Assembly (NCBI GenBank): GCA_963555705.1
Contig: OY743190.1
Location: 11,817,501 to 11,881,500, forward strand
DNA: 64,000 nt
Source: Ligustrum vulgare
Taxonomy: Eukaryota > Streptophyta > Magnoliopsida > Lamiales > Oleaceae
Direction of reading: 5' to 3'
Positions 34,553-45,991 of the stretch are shown here, piece by piece. Numbering within the stretch: position 1 is the first letter of the stretch; each line of letters starts with the position of its first letter. Position numbers and translations under genes: made by a program. The notes beneath the pieces were generated by a model that saw only the letters and a list, made by a program, of their open reading frames with translations, was not told where the DNA came from and made no database searches.

Positions 34553-35828
34553 ACAACTCAAACTATTGTACCAGAAAGAATAATGTAATGTAATGCTAGG
34601 TAGTTTTATAAATAATCAGTATGGTCACAACGAGGATCACAATTTGCCTACGTGACACAATTCTTTCTTTCTATATATTACATCATCTTTTAAATCAACA
34701 ATAATAATACCTTCACATCATCAAATTATCATTTACATTGTCAAAATAATTCTACACTTAAATTAGTTCATAAACAAATTTGTACAAAAGAATTTACTAA
34801 CTCGCACGTAGAAAGAGGTCCGTAAATAGTAAAATATTTGTGGACCATTAATCCATCCAATTGTACAAAATTGTTTGTACAAAACAAATAGCGTAGTCCT
34901 ATAAATAATGGTTTACCTACCTATGATGTATAAAAAAAGAGTGAGATTTCATTTTATTTTGCTTTGTTTTTGTTTTTGTTTTTGTTTTTGTTTTTGCATA
35001 TACATATATATATATTAATTCCATCGAAGAATCACATCTCGTTATATCATGTACTCTTTTCATCTCACAAATATAGGATCAATTTCCTTCTTATTTGTCC
35101 CAAATTATAATGTATTTTCCGTATTAAGAGTAATTAATGTCTTAATTTTTTAATATGGTCACATTTAATATTTATTATCATCAATAATTATGAATTACAC
35201 ATTATTCAATGTAAAAGTATATTAGGTAAAATGCAAGTAAATTTATAGTTTCAACATATATTAATTATATTTTATTAACCCGTGTGAAAATGAAAATATA
35301 AACAAACATATCTTTATGGGACAAAGTGAGTATATGAAATCATATGTAAGTGTAGTAAACTAATTATTCCTTTGTTTGGTAAATTTTTTTAAACAAAAAA
35401 TATAATGTTATCAAGATAAAATATGTAGTTGAAAATTGATTTATAAAAATGTATGTGGTTAAAAAAAAAAAAAAAAAATTGAGGAAATGAACTATTTATA
35501 AAGTGGAGGTTAAGCTATAAATCAATTAAAAAACAATCATCTTTAAGTATAACTCTTCTACTCTCGTGCAAATTAGACATGATAAAGTCATTGTTTGGTT
35601 TGAATTTTTAGTAGGTTTTTGTCAACATTATTTAATGTGGTACTGAGATAGAGAGTAAAATCATTTTTTTAGAAAATTTTGATAAAAGTAAATAAAATAT
35701 GCGGTTAAAAAGTTGGGAGTCTTATAAAATTGTAGTGATACCAAAAATAGGCTAATTAAATTATGAAGGGGAAATATAATGTCTCCACATTTTTTTAATT
35801 TATACATGGCATTATATTTACAACACCT
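34553..35828. other. AT-rich intergenic region
   Basis: Contains a (GTTTTT)n simple repeat at about 34966-34996 and a poly-A run near 35461-35479. A MITE-like TTTGTTTGGTAAA start occurs near 35375, but no matching end was fixed. No gene. Confidence 0.5.
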
Positions 35829-35838
35829 CTAAAATGCA

Positions 35839-36253
35839 GTGTTTAGAAAATCGGAACGGACCTGCTGGTTCGACCGGAAAAATCGGGAACCGACCGAAAA
35901 ATCGGTCCGGCCCAAAAATCGGTCGGTAAAAAAGCTGGTCTGTTCAACCGATTTTTAACCGGTTCAACAGGGAAACCGATTGAAAACTGAGAAAAAACCC
36001 GTCAGTTCAACCGATTTTCGTTTTTTATTTTTTTGGTTGTTTTAAGCTATTTTTGTGTATAATTTTATTTTTAAATGAGTAAATATTAGTTTATTTGTAA
36101 AATAACTTGTTTTTTAGAATTTTTTTGATTTTTTAATAATTTTTTATATTTTAATTGAAACCGGTTCGACCCCGATTGGATCTGATTGGACCTTTTGACC
36201 CTTGACCCGTTGTCTTTTCCGATTCAAACCGATTTCCAATTTTCTAAACATTG
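35839..36253. mobile_element. Mutator-type MITE with CTAAAATGCA target duplication
   Basis: 415 bp flanked by the identical 10-bp direct repeat CTAAAATGCA (35829-35838, 36254-36263). Inverted ends are GTGTTTAGAAAATCGG and, reversed, CAATGTTTAGAAAATTGG. The interior is packed with AACCGGTTC/GACCGATTTTT motifs that pair with each other. Confidence 0.8.
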
Positions 36254-36263
36254 CTAAAATGCA

Positions 36264-37104
36264 TTTCTGATAAGAACACTCATTCCACATGACCAATATA
36301 GCCCAACTATCCTTACAAGATCTCTTCCTCTCTTATACATGCACCACATTACCCAGACCAAAACACTCTCTCTCTCTCTCTCCATCCAGTTTGAAAAAGG
36401 AGGAGACGAAAATTTTTCTTGTTGGAAAGCACTAGATCCTCCTTAATCTACCATTCAGTAATTTAGATGCATCGATTTTACAGTTGTATTAATTGAGTTT
36501 AAGTGTTCTCCTCTATTTCACTTATTTCATTACAAGAAAATTAAATTCTTGTGAAGATGAAATCAGTAGCCCTAAAATATATATATAAATTCCTTAGCTA
36601 GATCGATTAAATTCTTGAGAAGACATGAAATCAGTAGTCCTAAAATATATACATAAATTCCTCCGCTAGATGGAATTAAATTCTTGAGAAGATGAAATCA
36701 GTAGCCCTAAAATTAAATTCTACAACCTGGCCTTTTCTTTTAGAGCTCGAAGTTTGGGATTTAAAGACATGGTTTGAAGGTTCGACTTTCTGGGTTGTGT
36801 GGCTGCACTTGGAGTTCTATTGGATTTGGATGTTTGGGGATCTCTTCATTTGACAAAACACACAATCAAGAACACACAGTTGAAACTAAATGAAGAAGGG
36901 TGATGGTACTGCAACTTGATACAATCCATACAAAATGTTCATCAAATGGTATTGCGTTCATCAGTGTGAGAAAAATATTTCAAGAAATAATCATTTCATA
37001 TTCAATTCGTAATCCCTTTATGTATTTTTTTTTAATTATTTATTAACAAATTATTTTGCACTTTAAATCCTTAATAAAGATGTATTGACATAGATTTTTG
37101 ACAA
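36264..37104. other. Spacer with a three-copy tandem repeat
   Basis: A (CT)n run at about 36367-36382. Three copies of a 65-70 bp unit (AAATTCTTGAGAAGATGAAATC and CAGTAGCCCTAAAAT) at about 36540-36712. No gene. Confidence 0.6.
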
Positions 37105-37289
37105 TCTATACTACTTTAAAAGTGTAAATGAGAGAGAATCTTTTGATTGACGAATTTTATCTCACACTTTTTCGCTAAACCAAATATACCCTTTAAAATC
37201 AAAAGCCACCCACCTCCCCCATTTAAAACATAGAAAACAAATGACAACCCCCCAAATATGCTATTCATTGTCACCTAAATTGTTTGACG

Positions 37290-38011
37290 TATAAGTCTTC
37301 TTTGTGCCCTTCTTTTTTCGTTCCTTTATTTTTTGTTTATTCTACTAATTTTTTCTTTGTTTTTCTATTTTCCTCGCTTTTAATTAGCGTTTATTTTATT
37401 TTATTTTATTTTATTTTATTTTTGATTTTTTTGGTTTGCTATAATAAATCGATGTTATTTTCTGTGATTTTTGCAAATTATTTCGAAGTACTCAAATTCG
37501 GCTTAGACTCTTTCAAATCTTGAGATTTTTAGTCAGACTGTTCAACGGGTAAGTATTTCTCCCCTTCATTCATTCGCTTCTCTATTTTTTTGTTCATTAT
37601 ATTAATTTTTTTGTTTTATGTTGTTTTTCTATTTTTCTTGCTTTCAATTAACGTTTCTTTTATGTTTTGTTGTTTTGATTTCGTTTGTTCGTTTAATAAA
37701 TCGAGGTTATCTTGCTGTGATTTTGCAGATTATTTCAAAGCACTCAAATTCGGTTTAGGCTATTTTAGATCTTGTGGTTTTTAGCCAAACCGTTCAACGG
37801 GTATGTTTTTTTCCCTTCACCCGTTCCTTTTTTTGTTTATTATTATTAATTTTTTTATGTTGTTTTTCAGTTTTTTTTGTTGCTTCAATTAGCATTTCTT
37901 TTATGTTTTGATTTTGTTGATTAGCTGAAGTAAATTTATATTATTTTGTCGCGATTTTTGCAGATTATTTCAAAGCTCTTAAATTCGGCTTAAGCACTTT
38001 TAGATCTCCAT
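37290..38011 (+). repeat. Three tandem copies of an exon-like unit in the Helitron
   Basis: Period about 250 and 235 bp. Each unit has a T-rich intron-like stretch, then TGTGATTTTTGCAG, then a 72-nt block (37477-37548, 37729-37800, partial 37964-38011), and after the first two a GTAAGT or GTATGT donor. Copy 1 has lost the acceptor AG (GCAA). In one phase the blocks encode similar peptides (YFEVLKFGLDSFKS, YFKALKFGLGYFRS, YFKALKFGLSTFRS). The source gene is not recognised. Confidence 0.7.
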
Positions 38012-38303
38012 AATTACTCTTCTATACTATACACTGAGTTCATAAATTTCTTCACACATACACAACTTTCGCATTCTACTACAAACGTTTTATTCCAAGT
38101 CACACAACTCTTCGCCTTCTACTACAAACGTTTTAGTCCAAGTTATTCATCTTCCAATTTTTGTTTCTTATTTTAATTTAAATTGATTTGGATGTTTATT
38201 GTACTTTCACTCATCCACAAAAAGATAATCCTATAAAGATTATGTACAAGTGTTTTCTTGAAGACCATCATCAAAATATCTTAGTTATTACACTTTTTCT
38301 TTG

Positions 38304-38458
38304 CGTGTTTGGTAAACACAACAAATTGATTTATAAACTACACAATTTTCAAAATCACTTTTTAACCACCAAAATCTTCTCTCTCCAATTTTTAATCACT
38401 TCTTTTTACCTCAAAATCATAAATAACCAGTTTATAAACCAAACAGTGTTACCAAATG
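38304..38458. mobile_element. Small MITE nested in the Helitron
   Basis: GTGTTTGGTAAACACAAC...TTTATAAACT on the left and, reversed, ATTTGGTAACACTGTTTGG...TTTATAAACTGG on the right. About 155 bp, foldable. Ends approximate. Confidence 0.45.
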
Positions 38459-40034
38459 GAGGCAGTTTCGTGGAAGATTTATAATTTATCGATTATTTTC
38501 ATAATTTCTTCTTATAGATAAGAATATTTTGATTATTCTGCTTTATTTAATCTTTCAATTTCATTGAGGATATATAATTTATTGGGTATTTTTATGATTT
38601 TTTCTTATAAATGAAAGAGTATTTAATATTACAAAAAATTGTTCAAGCAAGTTTTTTTTTCTTTCTTTTTTATTGAAGGTCCGAGTATAAATATTTTGAT
38701 TAGTGAACATTTGCTTTATTTATTTTTGTAATTTCATGGATGGTTGATGACTTAGTTGATTTTTCTTGATTTCTACTTATAATTTAGAATATTTTTGATA
38801 GTGTAATTTCATTGTGGATTTATAATTTATTGGTTATTTTTATAACTTCTTATAATTAAAAATGAATTTAATGATTATGAACAAAATTATTTTTAGATTT
38901 TTTTGGTATAATGAAAAGGTGATATCCTTTTGTAATGGAGATTAAGATATTGCGTGATGTGGAGCATAATTATTTTAAGGGGTTGTTCCTCGTATTTAAA
39001 ATGTATTGATTCAATAAAGAGGGGTAATAAATAATTACTACTTATTAATCACAAATTGTGGTAAATTCTTTCTAATGTTACCCGTAGACTATGTTGCAAA
39101 TAACTAAATATGAAATGGAACTCAATGTGAACATTTATCTATCTTAACTTAAATGTTTGTCCATTTTTCTTTATCTTTGGCCAGTGGTGCAAGCACCCAC
39201 TGGTCATATTATGAAGCCTATTACCTAATTTTTTATCCAATGTTTTGTATTTCAATCTATTACGTTTATATTGAAGTCATAAAATTCGAGGATGAGTCCT
39301 TCTCTAGAGAGTCGGTCCAGTTAAATGTGGATAATTTGTCATTGTATTTGTTAATAATCTTGATGACTACAATTTTAAACATACTAATTGCTGTCTAACT
39401 CTCGAATGACTCCATCAAATTATGGATTGTGTGGGTGATCGTGATTTTCATATTAAATTTTATGAGAAGGTGAATTGTTTCTTTTATAAATTTTTATGTT
39501 TGGTATATTTTTTAAGTTATTCCTTCAATTGAACTTTTTCCTGGATTTATCTTCTAAAGTCCAGTACGCGTGTTTACAGATAATTAATTTATATTGAACT
39601 ATGCAAGAGAAAATAATGGAAATTATTCTGATATGTTACACCTCTCATATAAATTCAAAAGATAGAACCGTTTTCATTGTGAATTTTTCCCCTAATCCCA
39701 AGAGTTTGTGCCGAATGCATGAGGGCAATACTGAAGTTTGTTTTTATTGTTTTTGGATTATATATGCTCATTTACTAATATATTTTTTCCTCGAGAAATT
39801 GATGTAATGAATAAATCGTGTTGCTTGGTTTGATAATGTGATTATTGCTCTTTATAAGTTTCCTATATATCCATATTTTCAATTAAATTTAATTTATATC
39901 TTTTTTTTTTTTTTAGTTTTTCCATTAACATTCTTAATTATCTCAGTTGCCTTAAAATAAAGTATAACTTCAAATTTAATACTCATATGATATACCATTT
40001 ACGTGAGACGTGCAACGCACGTGCTTACCACTAG

Positions 40035-40439
40035 TAAATATAAAAAGTGAATTTGGATCTTTCCACTGGATAACAATTTGTATTTAAATTCCACGAAATG
40101 CAGATGAATAAGTAAAAATGATTTTAAAGATATTAACATACACCCAATTTTATATTATTATTGAAGATGCTCTAATTGTGCTACTCGATTTGCCAAGTTT
40201 TGATGATCAAGTTATTACAATTCATTTAGAGTGCAGGATTAAGTCCATTTTCAAGATGTTAAGATTAAAATGTGGAAATTACACATACCCTTACTTTAAA
40301 TTACCAAATTCAAATATGAAATGAAACATGTATAAATACAAGGAAAAAGTACATAAATATACAACTAAAATTTTCCCTTCTTAAACATAACAAACTTAAG
40401 ATTTTTTTAAAAAAATCAAGTGTTAATTAGTTAATTAAT
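40035..40439. other. Spacer, nothing recognised
   Basis: AT-rich spacer between the Helitron and the C-rich minisatellite; no feature seen. Confidence 0.45.
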
Positions 40440-40600
40440 TAAATCAAAACAATACATAATCCACAACCACTCCACTCCACTCCATTCCTACCCAACCCCG
40501 CACTCACCCCACCCCCCGACAACCCACCCCACCCCATAAAATAACTTTTTTCCTTCTACTTTTCCACACTCACCCCCACATCCAACATCACCTTACCCAC
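40440..40600. repeat. C-rich minisatellite, detached left piece
   Basis: CCACCCCACCC-type runs and the block CTTCTACTTTTCC match the array that resumes at 48266. The Ty3 element at 40601-48265 therefore sits inside one array. Confidence 0.75.
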
Positions 40601-40879
40601 TGTAGCGACCAAGAATTTTTACGCGATTAATAATTATTTTAATAGAAAATCGTGTCGCTACTATTTCACCCATTTTTATTAAGTTAACGCCACGACGTAT
40701 TCGTATAGCCAAGTCAAGAAATAATCGAGATCGTTCGATTTTAAATTAAATTCCGAATTTCTAAAAATATCTCCATTCTCTTGATTTAAAGTATATTAAG
40801 TCTAAGTACTTAATTCAATGTTATCCCAATATTTATTTGTACAAAAATTACTTTTATTATTTAAATTAAGAAAATATAT

Positions 40880-41385
40880 GCAAGCATGAGAGGTTCCATT
40901 ATATATAATAATTATGAGAATCTTAATTTAATAAATATGGAAAAGTATATAAATGGTTGATAGATTCCATTATATGTAATCATGAAGAGCATAATATTTG
41001 TATAAATATGGAAAAGTATATGAATGAATTATATACTCCATTATATATAATCATGAAGAGCATAATATTTGTATAAATATGGAAAAGTATATGAATGATT
41101 GATAAGACTCCATTATATGTAATCATGAAGAGCATAATATTTGTATAAATATGGAAAAGTATATGAATGAATTATATACTCCATTATATATAATCATGAA
41201 GAGCATAATATTTGTATAAATATGGAAAAGTATATGAATGATTGATAAGACTCCATTATATGTAATCATGAAGAGCATAATATTTGTATAAATATGGAAA
41301 AGTATATGAATGATTTATATATTCCATTATATATAATCATGAAGAGCATATTATTTGTATAAATATGGAAAAGTATATGAATGGT
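40880..41385 (+). repeat. Tandem array A in the 5' LTR, about 83-bp unit
   Basis: Units contain TATAAATATGGAAAAGTATATGAATG, TCCATTATAT and AATCATGAAGAGCATAATATT. Alternating TGATAAGACTCC and ATTATATACTCC versions make a 166-bp higher-order unit. The same array and order appear in the 3' LTR at about 47755-48260. Confidence 0.85.
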
Positions 41386-41609
41386 GCCTTACTTTAAGAA
41401 AATGATGTGTTAAAATTAATAGAATTGAATGATTATGTTTACAATATGCCAACTTTATACATCTATTTAAACACATCTCTTTTATACACAACTCTACACA
41501 TATACACTTATTTCCAATCTCTTGACAAAATCCACAAGTAAGAGAAATTCAAGGTGGTCAAGAAAGTTTTGGTCCATTTACTACTACACTTCATTTTAAT
41601 CTTTTAAAA

Positions 41610-42068
41610 GGTAAGTATATCTTATGTGTTATGTAAAGTAAGTATGTTTTTATGAAATGTAAGTATATCTTATGTTTTATGTAAAGTAAGTATGTTTTTA
41701 TGAAATGTAAGTATATCTTATGTTTTATGTAAAGTAAGTATGTTTTTATGAAATGTAAGTATATCTTATGTTTTATGTAAAGTAAGTATGTTTTTATGAA
41801 ATGTAAGTATATCTTATGTTTTTATGAAAAGTAAGTATGTTTTTATGAAAGGTAAATACACCTTATGTTTTTATGAAAAGTAAGTATGTTTTTATGACAA
41901 GTAAGTATATCTTATGTTTTTATGAAAAGTAAGTATGTTTTTATGAAAGGTAAATACACCTTATGTTTTTATGAAAAGTAAGTATGTTTTTATGAAAGGT
42001 AAATACACCTTATGTTTTTATGAAAAGTATGTATGTTTTTATGACAAGTAAGTATATCTTTATGTTTT
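41610..42068 (+). repeat. Tandem array B in the 5' LTR, about 48-bp unit
   Basis: About ten copies of AAGTAAGTATGTTTTTATGAAA alternating with GTAAGTATATCTTATGTTTT or GTAAATACACCTTATG variants. Confidence 0.85.
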
Positions 42069-42415
42069 TATAAAAATGTTTGGATCATTGCTATGAAATC
42101 AATCTCACAAGATTGTTATGGGTTCCATATGATATGTTTATGATTATGCTAAGGGGGCCGGAGTTTAGTAGCGCTACACATAAGAATTCTTGCCATTTAA
42201 GTTCGGTAAAATTCTTGTGTCTCCCTATATTTATGAGTATTTCGATCCTATCCTATGTTATGATGAAAATGATCCGTATGCATTCAAAAGAAAATTTATG
42301 CTTGGTATACTTACTGGGATTTTATAAATCTCACTCTACGATATTTACCATTTTCAGATAATTGAAGGTTTGAGGCGGTCAACATGGAAGTGGCAAAAGT
42401 GGTTAAGATTGATGA

Positions 42416-42767
42416 GATAATTATGTTGAACTTTATGTAAGAAAATTATGTTCTATTTATATTCACAAATAAAATTATGGGATTCTAATTATTCTTTTGA
42501 ATAATTTTACATTACTATTTAAGTCTCGATAATATGATATGAGTCACTTTTAGTGGCACTCGAATGGTCAAGATTTCGGGTCGTCACAGTTGATAATTAT
42601 GTTGAACTTTATGTAAGAAAATTATGTTCTATTTATATTCACAAATAAAATTATGGGATTCTAATTATTCTTTTGAATAATTTTACATTACTATTTAAGT
42701 CTCGATAATATGATATGAGTCACTTTTAGTGGCACTCGAATGGTCAAGATTTCGGGTCGTCACAGTT
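42416..42767 (+). repeat. 176-bp duplication across the LTR/primer-site junction
   Basis: GATAATTATGTTGAAC starts copies at 42416 and 42592. Both end in GGGTCGTCACAGTT. The first ends in the two or three bases that normally precede the primer site, and the second is followed by the full site. Confidence 0.85.
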
Positions 42768-42778
42768 GGTATCAGAGC
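42767..42778 (+). promoter_or_regulatory. Primer binding site of the Ty3 element
   Basis: TGGTATCAGAGC, complementary to initiator-Met tRNA, two bases after the LTR end. Confidence 0.9.
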
Positions 42779-44700
42779 AAAGAGTTTTAAAAACGATTCT
42801 GTAGATTTTTGAAATTTTATTTCTTTAAAAAAAAAAAAAAAATCACTATTCATGTGAACAGTAAAACGACGTGCTATTCATGATGAACAGTGAACGAAAT
42901 CACTATTCATTATAAAAAAAAAGTTGAATTTTCACATGTCAAGTATGGTTATGATTTTGAAAAGCATGATGAAATTTGATGTGCGAATTTCAAGGACAAA
43001 ATTCATTTTAAGTAAGGGAGTTTGTAATGTCCTGAAAATTTTATGGAATATAATTAGTTAGTGATATGATGTTTATATTAATGTCTTTGATAAATTTCTA
43101 GAAGTTTGGGGACTAAAGGAAAAATAAGATTTGACGATAAATTTTATTTGGGTTAAGTTATTAATTATTGATGGGGAGATAATTACTATATCGATATTGG
43201 ATTTGTTTTGAAGACTGTGATTAATTAGGAATTATGATTCAAGAAAATGTTGATTTGGATACAACCACATTAAATTATTGTTGATTAAAGGAAAATAAGA
43301 TTATATGAAATATTTTAACTCATCACTCTACTATGTCACTCTCCACGTATTGACTCCTCGAACCAGGTATGTTATATGCTTTGCAAGTCATTTACGATTT
43401 TATTAAGACATGTTAAGTATGAAATCTTCATATGTTATGAATCTTTATGTGTTACACATAATATACATGTCAAGTATGATATAAATTGATAGAAGACTCA
43501 ATTTTTTTATTCTTTTCAATGTAGAATCATGAGACAGAGAGGATATTTATATGAATTTTGGTGCATATTAAACTTAGTAAGATTGACTCAATTAGAAATT
43601 AAGTTGGGTTGTAACTTTTGCCCAAAATATATGGAATAATATATTAAACAAACAAAATTGATAATGAATTCGTACAATAATTTATCCCTTTATCACTACC
43701 TTTGTGTAAAAACAAGGGAAAAACTGTGGATGGTTATTAGTACTTCCTCTTCAAGTTTCAATTTTCGGTTCAATAATTTATCCCTTTATCACTACCTTTG
43801 CTTAAAAGCAAGGAAAAACTGTGGATGATTATTGGTACCACTCTTCAAGTTTCAATTCTGAAAAAAAAAAAAAAAAAAAAAATTCAGAAAGAAAAGAAAG
43901 AAAGAGAACGGGTGTTGAGCATAATGGGAATAATATGACTTAAGAATAATTTTCAAAATAATTGTTGTCCTCGAGTTTAGAAATGATAAACCTTAAATGG
44001 ACTTTGCATAATTGATTTTAGACATGGCATTAAGTATGAGAAGTCAACAGAAATGATTAGAAATATGTTCAGATTATCTATCATTTAGATTTAATGAGAA
44101 ATAGCGAGCCAATTTTATGATTTTTTTTATGAGATGTTAAGATTATAAGTGATATGATTTTAATGAGACTTTTATGAGAAGCATTATAAAGTTAGAGATT
44201 TAAAGATTTGGTTATTGGGAATTAAGTAATGGATATTATGTTGAGTAAGTGAATTATGCCTCTATATTGAAGAGAAATTTATTATGAACTTTGGCCTTGT
44301 GATTAAATTTTGGGAATATGATTTATGACTTATAAATATAAGTATGAGTAATCTTTTGAGCCAATTAAGGTATTGAAGGAAGTGATATTGTGATATTGAC
44401 GACTATGATTTGAAATTTCTATGTTGAGGAATTATGAATTGATTTTCTGGAATATTTTTTAATGATATTGAAGTTTGATGAAATTGTGGTCAATTTTTAG
44501 ATCGTTGTGATCAAATGTGGAGTTATTTATTATTGTGAGTTATGAAGTATGCTTATGGTTTGGGATAAGTCCAAATTACAAGGGAGACTTTGTCCAGAAT
44601 TTTATCATTTGGAATTAAGAGCATGATATGATAAGCATCCACTAAAGGAATTAAGGTTAGACATGCAAGTTCATTTACATCACAAACGAGATTTAGTAGA
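42779..44700. other. Ty3 interior, left part; no gag recognised
   Basis: AT-rich and without a long open frame. At 42990-43045 it holds AAGGACAAAATTCATTTTAAG, then a purine run, then TGTAATGTCCTGAAAATTTT, which looks like the polypurine tract and LTR start of a different Ty3 element. The end of that LTR was not found. The 43740-43860 stretch contains a short tandem duplication around TTTATCCCTTTATCACTACC. Confidence 0.5.
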
Positions 44701-44814
44701 TGATAGCAGAGATTTTATTATTTTCTCATAAGGAGAACATACAAAGAGTCACACTGGAAAAGAAATACATGAAACACGCAAAAGCAAAAGAAAGAAACAT
44801 GGGAAATTCCTCAA

Positions 44815-45040
44815 ATTGAGAGATGTGTTTCCGGAGTAGCCGTATCCTACCACCTCTGACCTTTTGAGGAAATAAAGAAACCTTCAAAGAGGTGTGTTTC
44901 GAGAGTAAGAATACTCCGTAATCTACCACCTGGAACCTTTGAGGTACACACAAGATTTAAACATTAAGGAAATCCTAGGAAATTAGAGGGGTGTCTCGAG
45001 AGTAAGAATACTCCGTACTCTACCCCCACCTATTCTAAGA
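44815..45040 (-). repeat. Short repeats downstream of the LOG-like frame
   Basis: Three copies of GAGRTGTGTTTC-GAGAGTAAGAATACTCCG-T-CTACC at about 44819, 44889 and 44986. Each contains the small palindrome GAGTA/TACTC. They lie in what would be the 3' UTR of the antisense LOG-like gene. Confidence 0.65.
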
Positions 45041-45041
45041 T

Positions 45042-45695
45042 TCATAAAGTTAAGTTTACATTAACCGGACTCCATTTTCGCTTGATTCCCCTTCCTTGCG
45101 ACCAATCTATCTTAACCCCTGCTGGATCTTGTATTGAGATATATGACTGCAGATTATCCAGTAGTTCATCAATAGTAGGAGCAGAAATAAGAAGCCTTCT
45201 GGAAAATGGAGAGATGAATCCCTGTTCCACAGCATAATCAAGAAAGGTTAACAAGCCATCAAAGAAATTGTTAACATTCAAAAGCCCAATAGGCTTAGTA
45301 TGGAGATCTAGTTGAGCCCATGAGGTAATGTTAAAGATTTCTTCTAAGGTACCAAAACCTCCGGGCAGGGCTATAAAGGCATCAGAACCATATAGCATAC
45401 AAGTTATGCGTTCATGGATGGATAAGGTTTGAACTTCATGCCCTCGTGTTTTTCCTGCAACATCTACCAAAGGGACAGGTATGACACCGATTACTTTTGA
45501 TTTCTATGCAAGAGCAGATTGGGAAACACAACCCATTAGACCACTGCTACCACCCCCATACACAAGAGTGATACCTTTTTCCCCCAGTTTCTTTCCAAGA
45601 TCTACGGCCGCTTCTAGATAACTGAAGCCTTTCCCCACTTTTGATCCACAAAATACACAAATAGTTTTGATCTGTCGAAGTTTTGGTGCTTCCAT
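45042..45695 (-). pseudogene. LOG-like cytokinin riboside phosphoribohydrolase, one stop codon
   Basis: LOG enzymes release active cytokinin bases from their riboside monophosphates. One - strand frame of 217 codons from ATG 45695 ([10 protein letters not shown]), the usual LOG length, with no intron although plant LOG genes normally have several. Visible: ICVFCGS at 12-18; [11 protein letters not shown] at 45-55; HERITCM with the conserved Arg96; PGGFGTLEE at 111-119, the family active-site motif; KPIGLLNV. The single lesion is TAG at 45504-45506 (codon 64). Downstream the frame is clean. A TATA-like TTTAAATA lies about 80 bp upstream. The gene sits antisense inside the Ty3 element, so it looks like captured cDNA. 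Function today is doubtful because of the stop. Confidence 0.88.
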
Positions 45696-45770
45696 CTTTG
45701 ATAGTATAGAAGAGAAAACTTACGAAGAAGATGTGATTTTGGGATGCCTGAACTATGAAATATGTTTGGC

Positions 45771-45778
45771 TATTTAAA
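45771..45778 (-). promoter_or_regulatory. Possible TATA box of the LOG-like gene
   Basis: TTTAAATA on the - strand (in GGCTTTAAATAGCC), 75-83 bp upstream of the LOG-like ATG. Spacing suits a short leader; this is inference from sequence only. Confidence 0.4.
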
Positions 45779-45991
45779 GCCGGAAAAATTTACTGTTTTT
45801 GATTGATTATGAAAAAGTAAAGATTTACTTTTGTCAAAATCGGCCAACTTTTGACTGTTTTACCAAAGATATCACCTTTCGGTGATTTATTTCCAGCTTT
45901 ATCAAAACTCGAGAAAGGAAAATATATTTTATTTCCAAAACGCGTGAAAGAAAACAGCAAAATATTTTAAATGTGTATAAAGAGATTTACC

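Larger units (their letters stand above)
37105..40034 (+). mobile_element. Helitron, non-autonomous, 2.9 kb
   Basis: Starts TCTATACTACTTTAAAAGTG directly after A37104. Ends with the small hairpin ACGTGCAACGCACGT (40008-40022), eight bases, then CTAG (40031-40034) directly before T40035. TC start, hairpin plus CTRR end, insertion between A and T and no target duplication are the Helitron signature. There is no RepHel coding sequence, so it is non-autonomous. It carries an exon-like unit in three tandem copies and a nested MITE. Confidence 0.85.
40601..42764 (+). repeat. 5' LTR of the Ty3 element
   Basis: 2,164 bp, from TGTAGCGACC to GGGTCGTCACA. It contains two tandem arrays and, at its end, a 176-bp tandem duplication. 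A possible TATA motif (CTATTTAAA) lies near 41463. Confidence 0.9.

Noticed and set aside
39153..39398. 81-codon hydrophobic + frame in the Helitron
   Set aside because: Tyr/Ile/Leu-rich as expected from AT-rich DNA; no recognisable gene fragment.
42417..42588. End of the 5' LTR of the Ty3 element at 42588
   Set aside because: The full primer site TGGTATCAGAGC follows only the second copy, so the functional LTR end is 42764.
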